Shown: piece by piece, positions 22,468-32,450 of the stretch | How positions within the stretch are numbered: position 1 is the first letter of the stretch | How the letters are laid out: each line of letters opens with the position of its first letter | NCBI GenBank assembly: GCA_008360955.1 | Contig: LUCM01005766.1 | Location: 62,001-126,000, forward strand | Reading direction: 5' to 3' | Source of the DNA: Fasciolopsis buskii | Lineage: Eukaryota; Platyhelminthes; Trematoda; Plagiorchiida; Fasciolidae | Length of the DNA stretch: 64,000 bases | Notes under the pieces: model-generated | Told to the model about the DNA's origin: nothing | Database searches by the model: none | Seen by the model: the letters and a program-made list of their open reading frames with translations, nothing else | Program-made: the position numbers and the translations under genes

Positions 22468-25160
22468 GTAAGATTATCTAATATGCTCACATTTCGGGAA
22501 GGTTAAAAAAGCAGTGGAAGTGCGGCTCCCCAGGAGCACCGGGCTATATTAGTAAAGGAATTCGTGGGTTTAATTTACTTGTGATCCCAAATCGAGAACT
22601 TATTATTACTTTCATTGTCCTAATGCGGTCTGGTAGGTTCGGAAAAGCAAGTGAGCGCTACTAGGTAAAGCGCAGTTTTGTGCAACACACTGTTTAGTGT
22701 GCATGTTGTCACCGGTAAGTCATGATTACAAGAAATGCACAAATTTTAATGGCAGTATTTTAGATGACTCATAAGATTCCGAAATGTTCGATAGTTACAT
22801 AAAAATGCAGGTCTGGAAATCTGTTGCACAGCAGTGTCCAGATTTTTCACCAGTTCAGTTACGCAAATATTTATTCGTAAACTCCAGTGCCTGCAGTAGA
22901 TGAACAATAACAGAACAGATTCTGACCTCATGAAATTATTCACCATGTGTTGCCAACTTTCATCTGACCATTAAGAAACCACAGGAGCAACGAATAACTG
23001 TTCCATTCTTATTAGGAATCGTCAGTAGTGAATGTCCTGAAATGGGACGTGAACCCGGGACGAACCGTTATGAGTCGGACGCCTTCGCTATTACTGTACC
23101 GGGTACGCTCTCAATGATTTCTTACACCTCAACACATGGTGGTACACCTATCCGTCACTGATTTGCAGAGCAACTGGCCGCTGGCGCACAACACTCGACC
23201 CCTTCTGATAGGTGACTTTTTTGCACTCTTTATTCATTGGAAGGTATGAACTATTCTGGATTCCAGCGAAGATTTCTCGCAAATTCCCATTAGAAGGAAT
23301 AAAATACAAACAGGAAAAAATTTTTAAAGTTCCTGTATTCGAGCTTGATACTTGTTTTATTGATCTGTCCATTTTCTTGGAACTCCGACGTTGTGATTAT
23401 GGGGAGACAAAACAAGAGGGCTATGCAACTGCTTCGATAATGAATGACCGATGAAAATGAATGTATTTGGCCAGCGCGGAGCGGCTTAAATAGATTTTTA
23501 ACTACTTTCAGAATTGATACACGTTTCTGTTAACTTGTGTGGCCCGGAAGGCTATTCATACACGCAGTTGATAGGTCCAAATTAAGTTACGGTGACTTCC
23601 AGGTTAGCAAATTTGAATCCATGCCTCGCCTACTCATACGATAACCAGTAGACACAATTTAGGTTTATCTATTTCGATTATTTCAAGTGAAAATCACGGG
23701 CCAACTGGTATAATAGGACAGATTACAATAAGAATTCTCTGTCTCGCCAGTCCTTGGATTGAATAGCTAAAAGAAAATAAGCAACGACGTGTATGTCTGA
23801 TGTCACTGGATACAAAAGCCAAGGGGTGACAGTTCCCACCTCAAACACGAACCAGCTTGAATTCATCGTCTGCAACGCTATTCACGCGCAGATGCGAGCA
23901 TTTAATGGTATTTAGTTCGATAAATCAATTGACATCAAGTATCCTCGACGAAATAGAAGAGATTCAGTTTGAAAACATCCGTCATTTCAACGCAAGTGTG
24001 CCCGGCCGAAACAGGCAGTAATCAGGAGAAAGTCTGTGACATTTACCAATTGGGCTAATGCAGAAATGACACATCCGGGATGAATCCAATAACGTTTTCA
24101 CCACTAAGACAAAATTTTCCATTTCGATTGGTGTAATCTGCTCATATTTAAAATTTGTCGTTATTTTCAACGTTTTGATGCCTTCAGTTATCTACTTCTA
24201 CAAAAGCGGTAGAAAGCAGAAAGGATTTACCGGCATTTTGCGTACTGCATTTATATCTTGTTGGGCCGTGCACAGAAAGAGTACTAGATACTTCAAACTC
24301 AGTCCCAATTTATTATTACCCCGCATAAGTCACGGGACCGACAGCAACGACAACCGCTAGGGTGTCGAATGAATAGCTTTAAATGAAATTCTGATAACCA
24401 ATGGTTAACGAAATTAGTGATATAATTACGGATGCAGCTTTGGCAACGAAACTGCTGTCGTCTGCAACCAACAGCACTGATCCAGCCAGCTTCAAAAGAG
24501 CTCTTAACCAGAAAATCGCCCATTATCGGAATTGTACCGGAATTACTTCTGATGTACACAATGTATACTATCTCTATTTTAGAATGCGGGTTAAGCAGAA
24601 AATGTTGATATTCCGAACTAGGATAATCAAGCAAGCAACAGTACATATAAACGGTATTGCCGTCGCGATTAAGTGAAACTAAAAGTCGGATCAGACAGCT
24701 TTTAATGCACAATAAACACTTTTGATTCGAAATGTTCCACTCTGGTAACGACGCTTGAGTACGAACGCACGTCAGCTTTCCCGTTATCCTTTAATGCACT
24801 AATCTTTGCAGGCATAGATGGCTCGCGCACAAAATTGGTGCCTTTGCCAGAGCAAGACCTACTATGCACGGTATGTTCACTTCATCTAACAGACCGTAAT
24901 TAAATAGATAAATAAGATGAAAGCTTCTTGTCAGCGTCATTGTCTCATAGTCATTCAATTTCTGACGCAAAACCCCATGTTCTACGCCATCATTGAACTG
25001 AGAACTGGAACATCTTAGATTGTCATGAGGGCAGTTACCGTAAATCAAACAAAAGTACCAGTGACCATGGAAAATAAAACAGGAATTTGAACTTATCACG
25101 TGCGAAGCCATTTCTTGGACAGTCTTGCAAAGATGCACCGAACACGCATAGGAAATTTAC
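22468..25160. other. No firm gene; several protein-like open segments on both strands
   Basis: The minus strand holds 24170-23982, where a peptide with VVKTLLDSSRMCHFCISPI reaches a GTAAAT donor, and 25138-24791, where LNDYETMTLTRSFHLIYLF lies after an acceptor. The plus strand holds 23212-23454 (IKYKQEKIFKVPVFELDTCF) and 24401-24676 (true ATG, ISDIITDAALATKLLSSA). All read like protein, but no domain is recognisable and their splice phases do not chain, so I list them only as leads. Confidence 0.3.
23036..23102 (-). repeat. tRNA-Met-like pseudogene or SINE head
   Basis: The reverse complement reads tagcgaaggcgtccgactca, then taacggttcgtcccgg, then gttcacgtccc. It has a D-arm-like start, an anticodon loop CTCATAA (anticodon CAT, 23072-23070) and a degenerate B box ggttcacgtcc. 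The T stem keeps only about three pairs, and I could not close an acceptor stem. It is therefore a tRNA pseudogene or a tRNA-derived repeat rather than a working gene. Confidence 0.5.
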
Positions 25161-25270
25161 ATGCAGTATGCTGTCCCACTTTATTCTAACTTGAACTTCC
25201 GGGAATTGATCATTCCCGCCATCGATCGCCCAAATGATGCGATCGTTTCGAACTCGGATGATCTTGATCA
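25161..25270 (-). CDS. Candidate internal exon, unknown protein
   Basis: The minus strand carries an AG acceptor (ctaaaattag), two bases plus 36 open codons, then donor CAT|GTAAAT. The peptide contains IKIIRVRNDRIIWAIDGGND and ends VQVRIKWDSILH. Alternating hydrophobic and charged residues suggest beta strands of an extracellular domain, but I cannot assign a family. The acceptor has a weak pyrimidine tract. The next minus-strand open segment (25138-24791) does not join in phase. Confidence 0.3.
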
Positions 25271-26079
25271 CTAATTTTAGTGGTTACGCTTGATCGTCCG
25301 GGTCCTAGTTCATTTCCTTTTCGCTTTATTAAACAACCACGACCAACGTGTCTATGGCTGGTTCTATGGTCTGCATTTCAACTAAAGTCGTTTTGACGTC
25401 TGGTGGCAACAGGGAAATCAGGTCAGTTTCACTGGGCTCACAAAGAAAGTCGGAAGGCTGTTGCCGATCTTGTACTCAGCGGAGCAATCAATTAGAGTCG
25501 TGCTCCGTGTGTCATTCTTTTAAAGCCTGAAAGAATTGCCAATCAGAGCAAGTTCCCTCACAGAAGTTAGCAAAGCATCCAGAAAACATTCACTAGCTTG
25601 GCCTTTCGTTGAACACCTCATGCCACGGTCACTTAGATGACACATTTCGGGTTTGCGATAGCCAACTTTGCTTTCGTCGGAGTGTGATCTACGTTTCCAT
25701 ATTGCAGTTTGTCTTTCAAAGTTCACACTTCATATCCCTAAACCACGGTATCTTAAGTGCGAGCCCGAACATCACATCTAAATGCAAAGCCATATGGTAA
25801 GCTGTAGTGCATCAAAGAGGCGCTGTCACTCTTTTCACTTGATATGGCAGTTAACTTCAATGTTCACTGACTCGCAAACGGTATTGTTTTGCGTTGAATT
25901 ATACCATACAGACGTTTGCTTACATAAATATCCGCCTTTCAGTCAAGATAAACGGAATAAAAAAAATGCTGGCTTCATTCATCTGTAAAAAATAACTATA
26001 GGAAGAAAAGTTACTAAACGAAGGAGTTGAGTTTTACCACAGATCGTCCAGGTAGTCCGCTGAAACACGGCTCGGTCTG
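25271..26079. other. No supported gene
   Basis: A true ATG at 25354 (+) opens 23 codons to an AG|GTCAGT donor. There is no further support. Other frames show nothing recognisable. Confidence 0.4.
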
Positions 26080-27065
26080 ACAAGCTGCGTGCTAGACAAA
26101 GAGCCATAAATATTGACCACAAAATGTGTGAAAATAAAGACGGATTTGGAAGCAGCACTTTGTGAAGTCATTAAGCAGATAAAGAGCGATATCTGCATTA
26201 TCTCTTATGCAAGCTTTTCACACGCGAATCAATTCTGACGACACAGATTGGTGGGTAATTCGCTAAGTGAAATGAAAAATCTCACGGCTAACAACTACCT
26301 GTTCATGTAGGCGGATTTTTGAAATCCTCCAGAAATAACAAGAGAACAGTAGAGAAGGACTGGAAAGACAGTGGCATGAAAAACGCCTGATGATGCCTTG
26401 ATTCATCCTACAGTGTCTAGGCCTCCTTATCTGAAACTAAGGTATCTTATAAACTTTGGAAGGTAAGAACTCCACTTCAGATTTGCATCTGTAATATCAC
26501 TAGGTATTTTGCCAAATCAATTCTAATATATTTTTCGAGGAGACAACAAAAATTGCTCGAAATTTTGTGTTAACGTTTAACCCGTTTTATGCAGAAAATC
26601 GGAAATCGAAGTTATTTGTCGGAAAGAACCATAAAGATTTCATTGCTATTGGCGGCTTGCGGGACAACATGATCATCAACATATCTGAACAAGTGATAGA
26701 AGAAATTAGATAACAAAACACTCATGTACATAGAGAATCCAGATGGGCAAATAACATCACCCCGAAACATAGCTGTCAATCAGTGGTTTTGACTGTTTAC
26801 TGTCCCGTCTCGTAAAATGGGTTCTGTTGTTAAAGTTATCAGACGGTATTGGTTATAGAAGCCTAGGCCAGCAAAAGATTTCCAGTTTGTGAAATGGAGT
26901 AGAACACAGACCGGAACGGAATGCGTATGAATATTCTGAGAAGACACAGCGTACGCGTTTCATTAATATAACTTCGGATCTACAAACGGGATGAAAAAGG
27001 GGGACGAAGCACTCTGCAGCTGACCTGTTGTAATATATTTTATTGCATAGACTTTCGTGTACAAA
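26080..27065 (-). mobile_element. CR1-like LINE, copy B (5'-truncated)
   Basis: This stretch aligns by eye along its whole length with 27140-28110 of copy A. Examples are cagtagagaaggactggaaa against cagtaaagaaggattgggaa, cagtgtctaggcctcc against cagtgtctacgctttc, and the segment around agttatcagacggtattgg against agtaatcagacagccat. It corresponds to the RT core and 3' part, so it is a 5'-truncated insertion of the same family. It is more diverged than copy A and has no usable frame. Confidence 0.7.
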
Positions 27066-27638
27066 AATGTCGCTAAACAAGAAAATGGTTACACTCAGCA
27101 ACTTTCAAAAAAGAGGAAAAAATGGACTAATCCGGGAATGAACCGTGCACATTAAATATGAGAATGGCATTTTGAGAGGTTAGTGTGCAGACGATGCGTG
27201 GGATCTGAAAGAATTTTGTGAGCAGACATTTTTCAAATGCTGCTATGGGCTGATCATATCAATTGAAGGACAAATCAGTTAGTGGTATGAAAGACAGCTA
27301 ACGATTGATAGCACCCGGTAAAGAATTTTAGGCTTCTTTAAGTACACGTTAACACGAGGACAGTAAAGAAGGATTGGGAAAACACATTGGTATACAAGTC
27401 TGGAGATGGTGCTTTGTTTCACCTTGCAGTGTCTACGCTTTCTAGTTTGAAATGATAACCGTTGGAAAATCTTTACACAGGTGGAAATTTGGGAAGTCTA
27501 CTTCAGATTTTTATCAATAAGAACCTTCGGACATTTCGCAGAATTAGTCCTGCTTGGTGTTTCACAGCTATTGAAAGGCGATGGGTAGGTTGACCGAGAG
27601 AGAGAGCATACATTGGATACATTTAGATGTGTTGGAAT

Positions 27639-28600
27639 TTAAACCAGCTTGTGCAGAGTAACCGCAGATTGAAGATAAATTGTTGGAAAATTTTGACCGT
27701 AACCGTTACTTGAAACGGCTTGAGAGAGGGCAACATCATCAGCATAATTAAACAGATGACAAGGGGAACTAGAAGATAAGTCGCTCATGTAAGTAGAGAA
27801 GAGAAACGGTGAAAGAACAGCACCCTGTAGCACGCCTGAGTTGTTACTCAACGGTTTCTAAGTTTTATTGTCCATTCGTGTGCACTGGGTTTGGTTAGTA
27901 AAGTAATCAGACAGCCATACTAATAATGAACTGGGACAACCAAATGTTTGCAGTTTGCAAAGTAGAAAAGACCTCGGAACAGAGTCGAATGCCGACAAAT
28001 AGTCTAGAAAGGCGCAACGTGCAGATTTCATTGATGCTTTCAAGGGCTTACAAATGTGGCGAATGAGGGAGTCGACAGCGTCCAAAGTGGACCTGTTAGA
28101 TTTATAGGCAAACTGAAAATGGTCGTCAGGAGAATATATAGAAGGATTCGGGGGCTTAAGTATAGCACGCTCCGTCAGTTAAGACGGGGGGGGATGAAGA
28201 CGTTTTGCCAAAACAGCAGAACTGTTAGATTTAGGGATGGGAATAACAGTGACAAAAGTCCAGCATTCAGGAATAGAAGAAGAGTTTAATGATGTTTTAC
28301 TCAGGAAAGTGGATGCATCTGCCAGGGTCACAGCACCATGCCTTAAAAGAGCTGATGAGAGGCTGTCAGGACCAATGCCTGTGGTAATTTTAGTGGTGCG
28401 GAGAAGATGAAACACCTTTTCCCTAGAAAAATTTGTAACTGTCGGATCATCACCCTGTCCAAGTATGATGGGGGTTTAAGTGGAAGGATGGATGAAAGCA
28501 TGATTGATGCTGTCGACATTCGCAGAGAATTTCGCATGTTACTCTTTCGTCCTACACAACAGTCGAATACCTTCCCATAGGAATCGGTTGTTGTTGCCAC
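27639..28600 (-). pseudogene. CR1-like reverse transcriptase fragments
   Basis: Four frames carry successive RT blocks: 28415-28179 (finger motifs TGIGPDSL and WTFVTVIPIPKS), 28085-27858 (palm box FLDYLSAFDSVPR), 27851-27639 (VLQGAVLSPFLF and NYADDVAL), with 28600-28343 upstream. Both catalytic Asp boxes look intact, unlike the RTE copy at 12 kb, which suggests later decay. Confidence 0.8.
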
Positions 28601-29396
28601 TCAAGAATTGGCTGGCGCATGTCATGTCACCGCGTTGGATTTCCGCTTTTATGATGCTTGAAATGTACCGCACGATCGAGTTATTACGAGATTTGTAGAG
28701 GTGCTCTTTAAGTCTCCTTGGAGATTTTAGTTCCTTAGTGGATGTACGGGCATTCGAAGCGAATAATGCTTCTAAATGTGAACAGATATCAAAGGTTGTG
28801 TTGGCCGTTTCTGTGAAAAGTCTGACATTGCCATTGAGCAGAGGTTCAAAAGAGAAACATTCAGATTCGTGTGAAAGAGATTTATGAAGAAGGTTAGGGA
28901 GATTGTGTGAAAAATTTCAGAGGCGGATTCGGACTTGATTTGTTTGCCTGAAGGACTGGAGGGCTGTCACAGAGTATATCTTGGGCCTTAACAGAAGCAG
29001 GCAATGAATAGGAGCTGAGATGGGAGCTTGTAGTTTCAATGGAAATAAATTAGGGTGGTTGGTAATAAATCTATCTGAAATGTAACTGCCTCTGGTGGGA
29101 GAAACCGAGAAGTTAGTCAAATCAATCCCGGTCAATGGTAGAGTTGGTGCATGATTGAAATCACCTGTCCTCAAGAGGAGGAGCAATAAATGGTAGAAAA
29201 GAATCGAAAAAGGTTGTGCTGTTGTGTTGCGAGCTAAAAGGGGCAACATATGGATTTGTTATGATTGTACCGGTATGGTGGAAAAAACCTAGGATGGCAC
29301 TATGTTACGAGACGGTCAGTTCTACTTAGCGAGTATGAATAAATAACTTCGGATTTGCCAGACCAGAAGGAGTTTATGTATTTCGCCACACCGCCT

Positions 29397-29894
29397 TTAG
29401 TCTTGTTGTTTGTAACTGTCCTGCCGATGGATTCTGAGGCTGTATATCGACATGAGTGTATCAGCCATATCCATATTCAGCCATGATTCTTCTGTGCAGA
29501 TGACACACGTGTGAACATGAGTCGGTGGTTGAAGTCCGAGGGATAGATCCGACATTTTCGTAAACAGAGAGTGGATGTTGGTACTCGGTATTGCCGGAAT
29601 GGACATGTTGGCCGGATGGGTGCATTTGAGAGCTGCGTGCCAGCTAGCACTATTGCCTCTTCGAACTGGATTAGATTCTTGAGGTATATGTGTGTATGAT
29701 TCGATTCCACGCTGAGAACCAATAAGGTCTTTAAACAACAATATTTCCGACCGATTGTAGCGGCGAACGAAGACCGTAACGGATTCGGAAATCGTAAGAG
29801 AAAAATGCGAAATTAGGATTACACAGAATTTTAGAGCAGGGATAGTCAGGGATGCACCCTCTGTCATATTGAGGCCAGAAGAGGTTGTGTCCAT
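29397..29894 (-). pseudogene. CR1-like endonuclease N-terminal fragment
   Basis: A 165-codon open frame covers the linker and the start of the endonuclease. It holds STNIHSLFTKMSDLSLGL and VICTEESWLNMDMADTL. The E-S-W motif carries the metal-binding Glu of the LINE endonuclease. A frameshifted continuation upstream (30030-29731) holds the N-terminal segment. Downstream, stops break the nuclease. Confidence 0.75.
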
Positions 29895-30369
29895 GGAGGT
29901 GAATTTGCATGGGTAAAACAGTGGACTTGCCAGATCTCGGCAGGATAACTACAATGAAGGGTCTCCGACAGTCAAGAATGAAAGATAAGTGTAACAATTT
30001 GTCAATTAAATAAGCGAAGTCATTAGTCAAGGCTAGAGAAACGGAACTATAACAGAAGACAGACCGTAAGGACTTATCTCAGTGGTGATTTTATTGACCC
30101 GAAGAAAAATAAACACCACTACTCTGGAAGAAAATTTAACTGAAATAATCATCTTCTTGTACGAACACAAATATAGTATGACTAGAAAGATGAATGCAGG
30201 CCAGATGAATACAGTCGGCATCCACAACACATTTTACAGCTCTCTTTGCTTCCCCAAACAGCATTTAAATACCCTCCAAAAGGGGACAAGTATTGTTACC
30301 ACTCAAGAGTTGACTAACGAAAGTCGTGCCAATACTCGGATGGGAATGAACTGGATTTGCAAAATGCCA

Positions 30370-31120
30370 CGGGATTTTTAAGTGCTCTTCATTAATCTAC
30401 TTACGGAAACCAGTAATTCGGATGAAATATGATTGTTTGGCGTGATTATGATTTTACGAGGACAGCGTGAATAAAGGATTGTATCGGCCATCTCTGCGAA
30501 AAGTTACACGTTGTCAATTAGCAAAGGTTCAGGAGAGGATCAAGACGGTGCCTGCCAAAGTCATTCGATGAAGTTCCAGGTTGCCGCGTGAGAACTTACG
30601 GTGGCGAACTTTAAATCGGTTTGTTTGCCGGTATGAGCGACAAGCAGACATAAAGCATAGCTTTGGGCTTAGCAGACGCCGAAATTGGTTACTTGTTGAA
30701 ATGATCACGCTTTATTACCAGTGAACAATTCGAGATGTTCGGTGAAGAAACTATCTGAAACGGAGCTCCCTCTGGTGAGAGAAACGCGGTCTCCTAGGCC
30801 AAACCCAGTAAATATTATAGTCACCCGATTAAAATCATCCCAAATATTCTGTAAATAAGCCGAAGCAAGTCCGAAATATTGTTTCGTAAACTAAGTGGGC
30901 TTTATAGATTTCTTCTATTTACGATGGTACGACTAGTAAACCTGAGGGGAAGATGAGTTAGGGGCTATTGATTTCGTTGACAGATTGTGCAGGAATAAGT
31001 TGGGAAGCAGATGACCTGAAACAATTGATTTTCGTTGTCAACCCATCTAAAGTTTCCTTCCTATTGGAACTGTATCATTTGTCTAAGGTTTGAAGCTATC
31101 GGCCAGTAGGAGTTAGTGCT
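30370..31120 (-). mobile_element. CR1-like LINE, copy C (internal fragment)
   Basis: It aligns by eye with copy A from about 28690 to 29460. Paired strings include actatctgaaacggagctcc against tctatctgaaatgtaactgc, ctctggtgagagaaacg against ctctggtgggagaaacc, and tatcggccatctctgcg against tgttggccgtttctgtg. No open frame remains. Together with copies A and B this makes about 4.5 kb of one LINE family on one strand. Confidence 0.65.
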
Positions 31121-31578
31121 GGTCATTCAGGCTTGACATTAGATCACACAAACACAAGAAATAACAAGGGAGAAATAGGAATAAGTTTTTACCTCAGTTC
31201 TACACGATAGAGTATCCGTCAGCTTTGTCGTCAGCTGTCAAACCAGTCCAGTTACATGTCGGTTAAGCCATTTGCTCTATCTTAACCTGAGATTTAAATT
31301 ACAGTTTCTCATTTTAATATTACCTTTGCTCAACTCAGCCTTTTAGTGATAGAGGAAGCTTTGTTTTAGTGAATTCACATTCATTTTCGTGTACTGTTGC
31401 CGACAAAGACTAGACTAATCTCCCAATCTGTGTATCACCGTTTTCTCTATTTTGTTTGTGTCCCATCGGTTCATTGCCTGAGTGACGATTTCTGCGATTG
31501 GTTGAAAAACAGCTTGAATACAAGTGGATTTCAGTGAGATTCCACATCAGTCTCGTTCACTCGACCTATTTTAGTTAC
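31121..31578. other. No supported gene
   Basis: AT-rich spacer between CR1 copy C and the minus-strand candidate exon. Nothing recognisable. Confidence 0.4.
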
Positions 31579-31769
31579 CTTCACATCATTCACGTCCGAC
31601 CTGTTGTCGTTCCTTTTATACTTATCCGGGGAGTATTTCGGTTTCTTGCTGTTTGGTCTGCCATAGTAGTAGTTTTCCCTGTGCACGAATGTTGTCATAA
31701 CTTTAGACTGACTATTTGTCATGCTCTGAAAAGCGCCTCCAGTAGGTATAAACTGTCCATTCCTTTCTT
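31579..31769 (-). CDS. Candidate internal exon, hydrophilic unknown protein
   Basis: The minus strand has acceptor gttcccatttcag, two bases plus 63 open codons, and donor GAAG|GTAACT. The whole frame extends to 107 codons (31854-31531). The peptide is polar and rich in Asn, Lys and Tyr (HRENYYYGRPNSKKPKYSPD, then KYKRNDNRSDVND), so it is likely disordered or a linker. There is no domain match. Composition and well-placed splice sites favour a real exon over chance, but neighbours are not identified. Confidence 0.35.
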
Positions 31770-31954
31770 CTGAAATGGGAACTCGGTTTAGTTGGCAGCT
31801 ATTAGTGTGAAACGCGCGCCAACTGTTAAAAGTTTTCACGTGGCCTGGATTCAAAGTCGAGAATACACACGACCTGGCTTGGTGTGATTTCTCGTCTATC
31901 TACAAGACCCAAACAACTAAACAGGGTGCCCATTCTGGGCCGATGATCCTACCG

Positions 31955-32450
31955 TACCCTTAATCTAAGGTTACCATCTAGTGCCAAAATTGCACGACCG
32001 CTTTGTTTTGATACCACTGAGTCATTCTGGGATAAGGCCAAATCATGTCTGGAAAACACGGTGGGCCGTTTGGCCATTTCGGAGACAAGTGGAAGACTCA
32101 CAGCCCAAGGACCAGATGGATTGCAGCCAGAAAACAGATACGGAATCACCTAAGCATCCTAATTCACGGACGGGCTGAAAGCTGTCTAATTTAGTAGAAC
32201 CTTTACAGACTACCGGCCTCGCGTTTGAAATGGAGACCAAAGAAGAGACGTTGAATAACAGAAACGGGAAACAATCGTCCAGTGCGTCATAACGCATCAA
32301 AAACAAATAGACGAACAATGGCGTTGACCCGCCAGAAGCCACTGAATAGTTCTTCGTTGATTAGGCGGGATGGGGTTGACGCAGAATTAAACCACCCAAC
32401 TGAAGGCGCCAAATTAAGTAAGCACAACAAGCTCATATTTTAAGATACCG
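31955..32450 (+). pseudogene. Unassigned coding relic, possibly transposon-derived
   Basis: An open stretch of about 60 codons starting near 31960 contains ARPLCFDTTESFWDKAKSCL and NTVGRLAISETSGRL, which read strongly like protein. After frameshifts, VITHQKQIDEQW, LGGMGL and a segment rich in Lys and His follow. A G-G-L/M-G-L turn near the end of a decayed frame recalls the C-terminal region of some retroelement polyproteins, but that is only an impression. GC content is higher than in the flanks. Confidence 0.35.

Larger units (their letters stand above)
27125..30030 (-). mobile_element. CR1-like LINE, copy A (longest)
   Basis: Minus-strand fragments follow CR1/jockey-type order: an N-terminal segment (HGHNLFWPQYDRGCIPDYPC), an endonuclease start (TNIHSLFTKMSD, then EESWLNMD), then reverse transcriptase with TGIGPDSLSSALLRHG, SIPECWTFVTVIPIPKS, FLDYLSAFDSVPRSF, SGVLQGAVLSPFLF and FNYADDVALSQ. 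The RT signature boxes keep their catalytic Asp residues, but stops and frame changes separate all the blocks. The 3' end is near 27125, immediately beside the 5' break of copy B. Known role: target-primed reverse transcription; this copy cannot make a whole protein. Confidence 0.8.
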
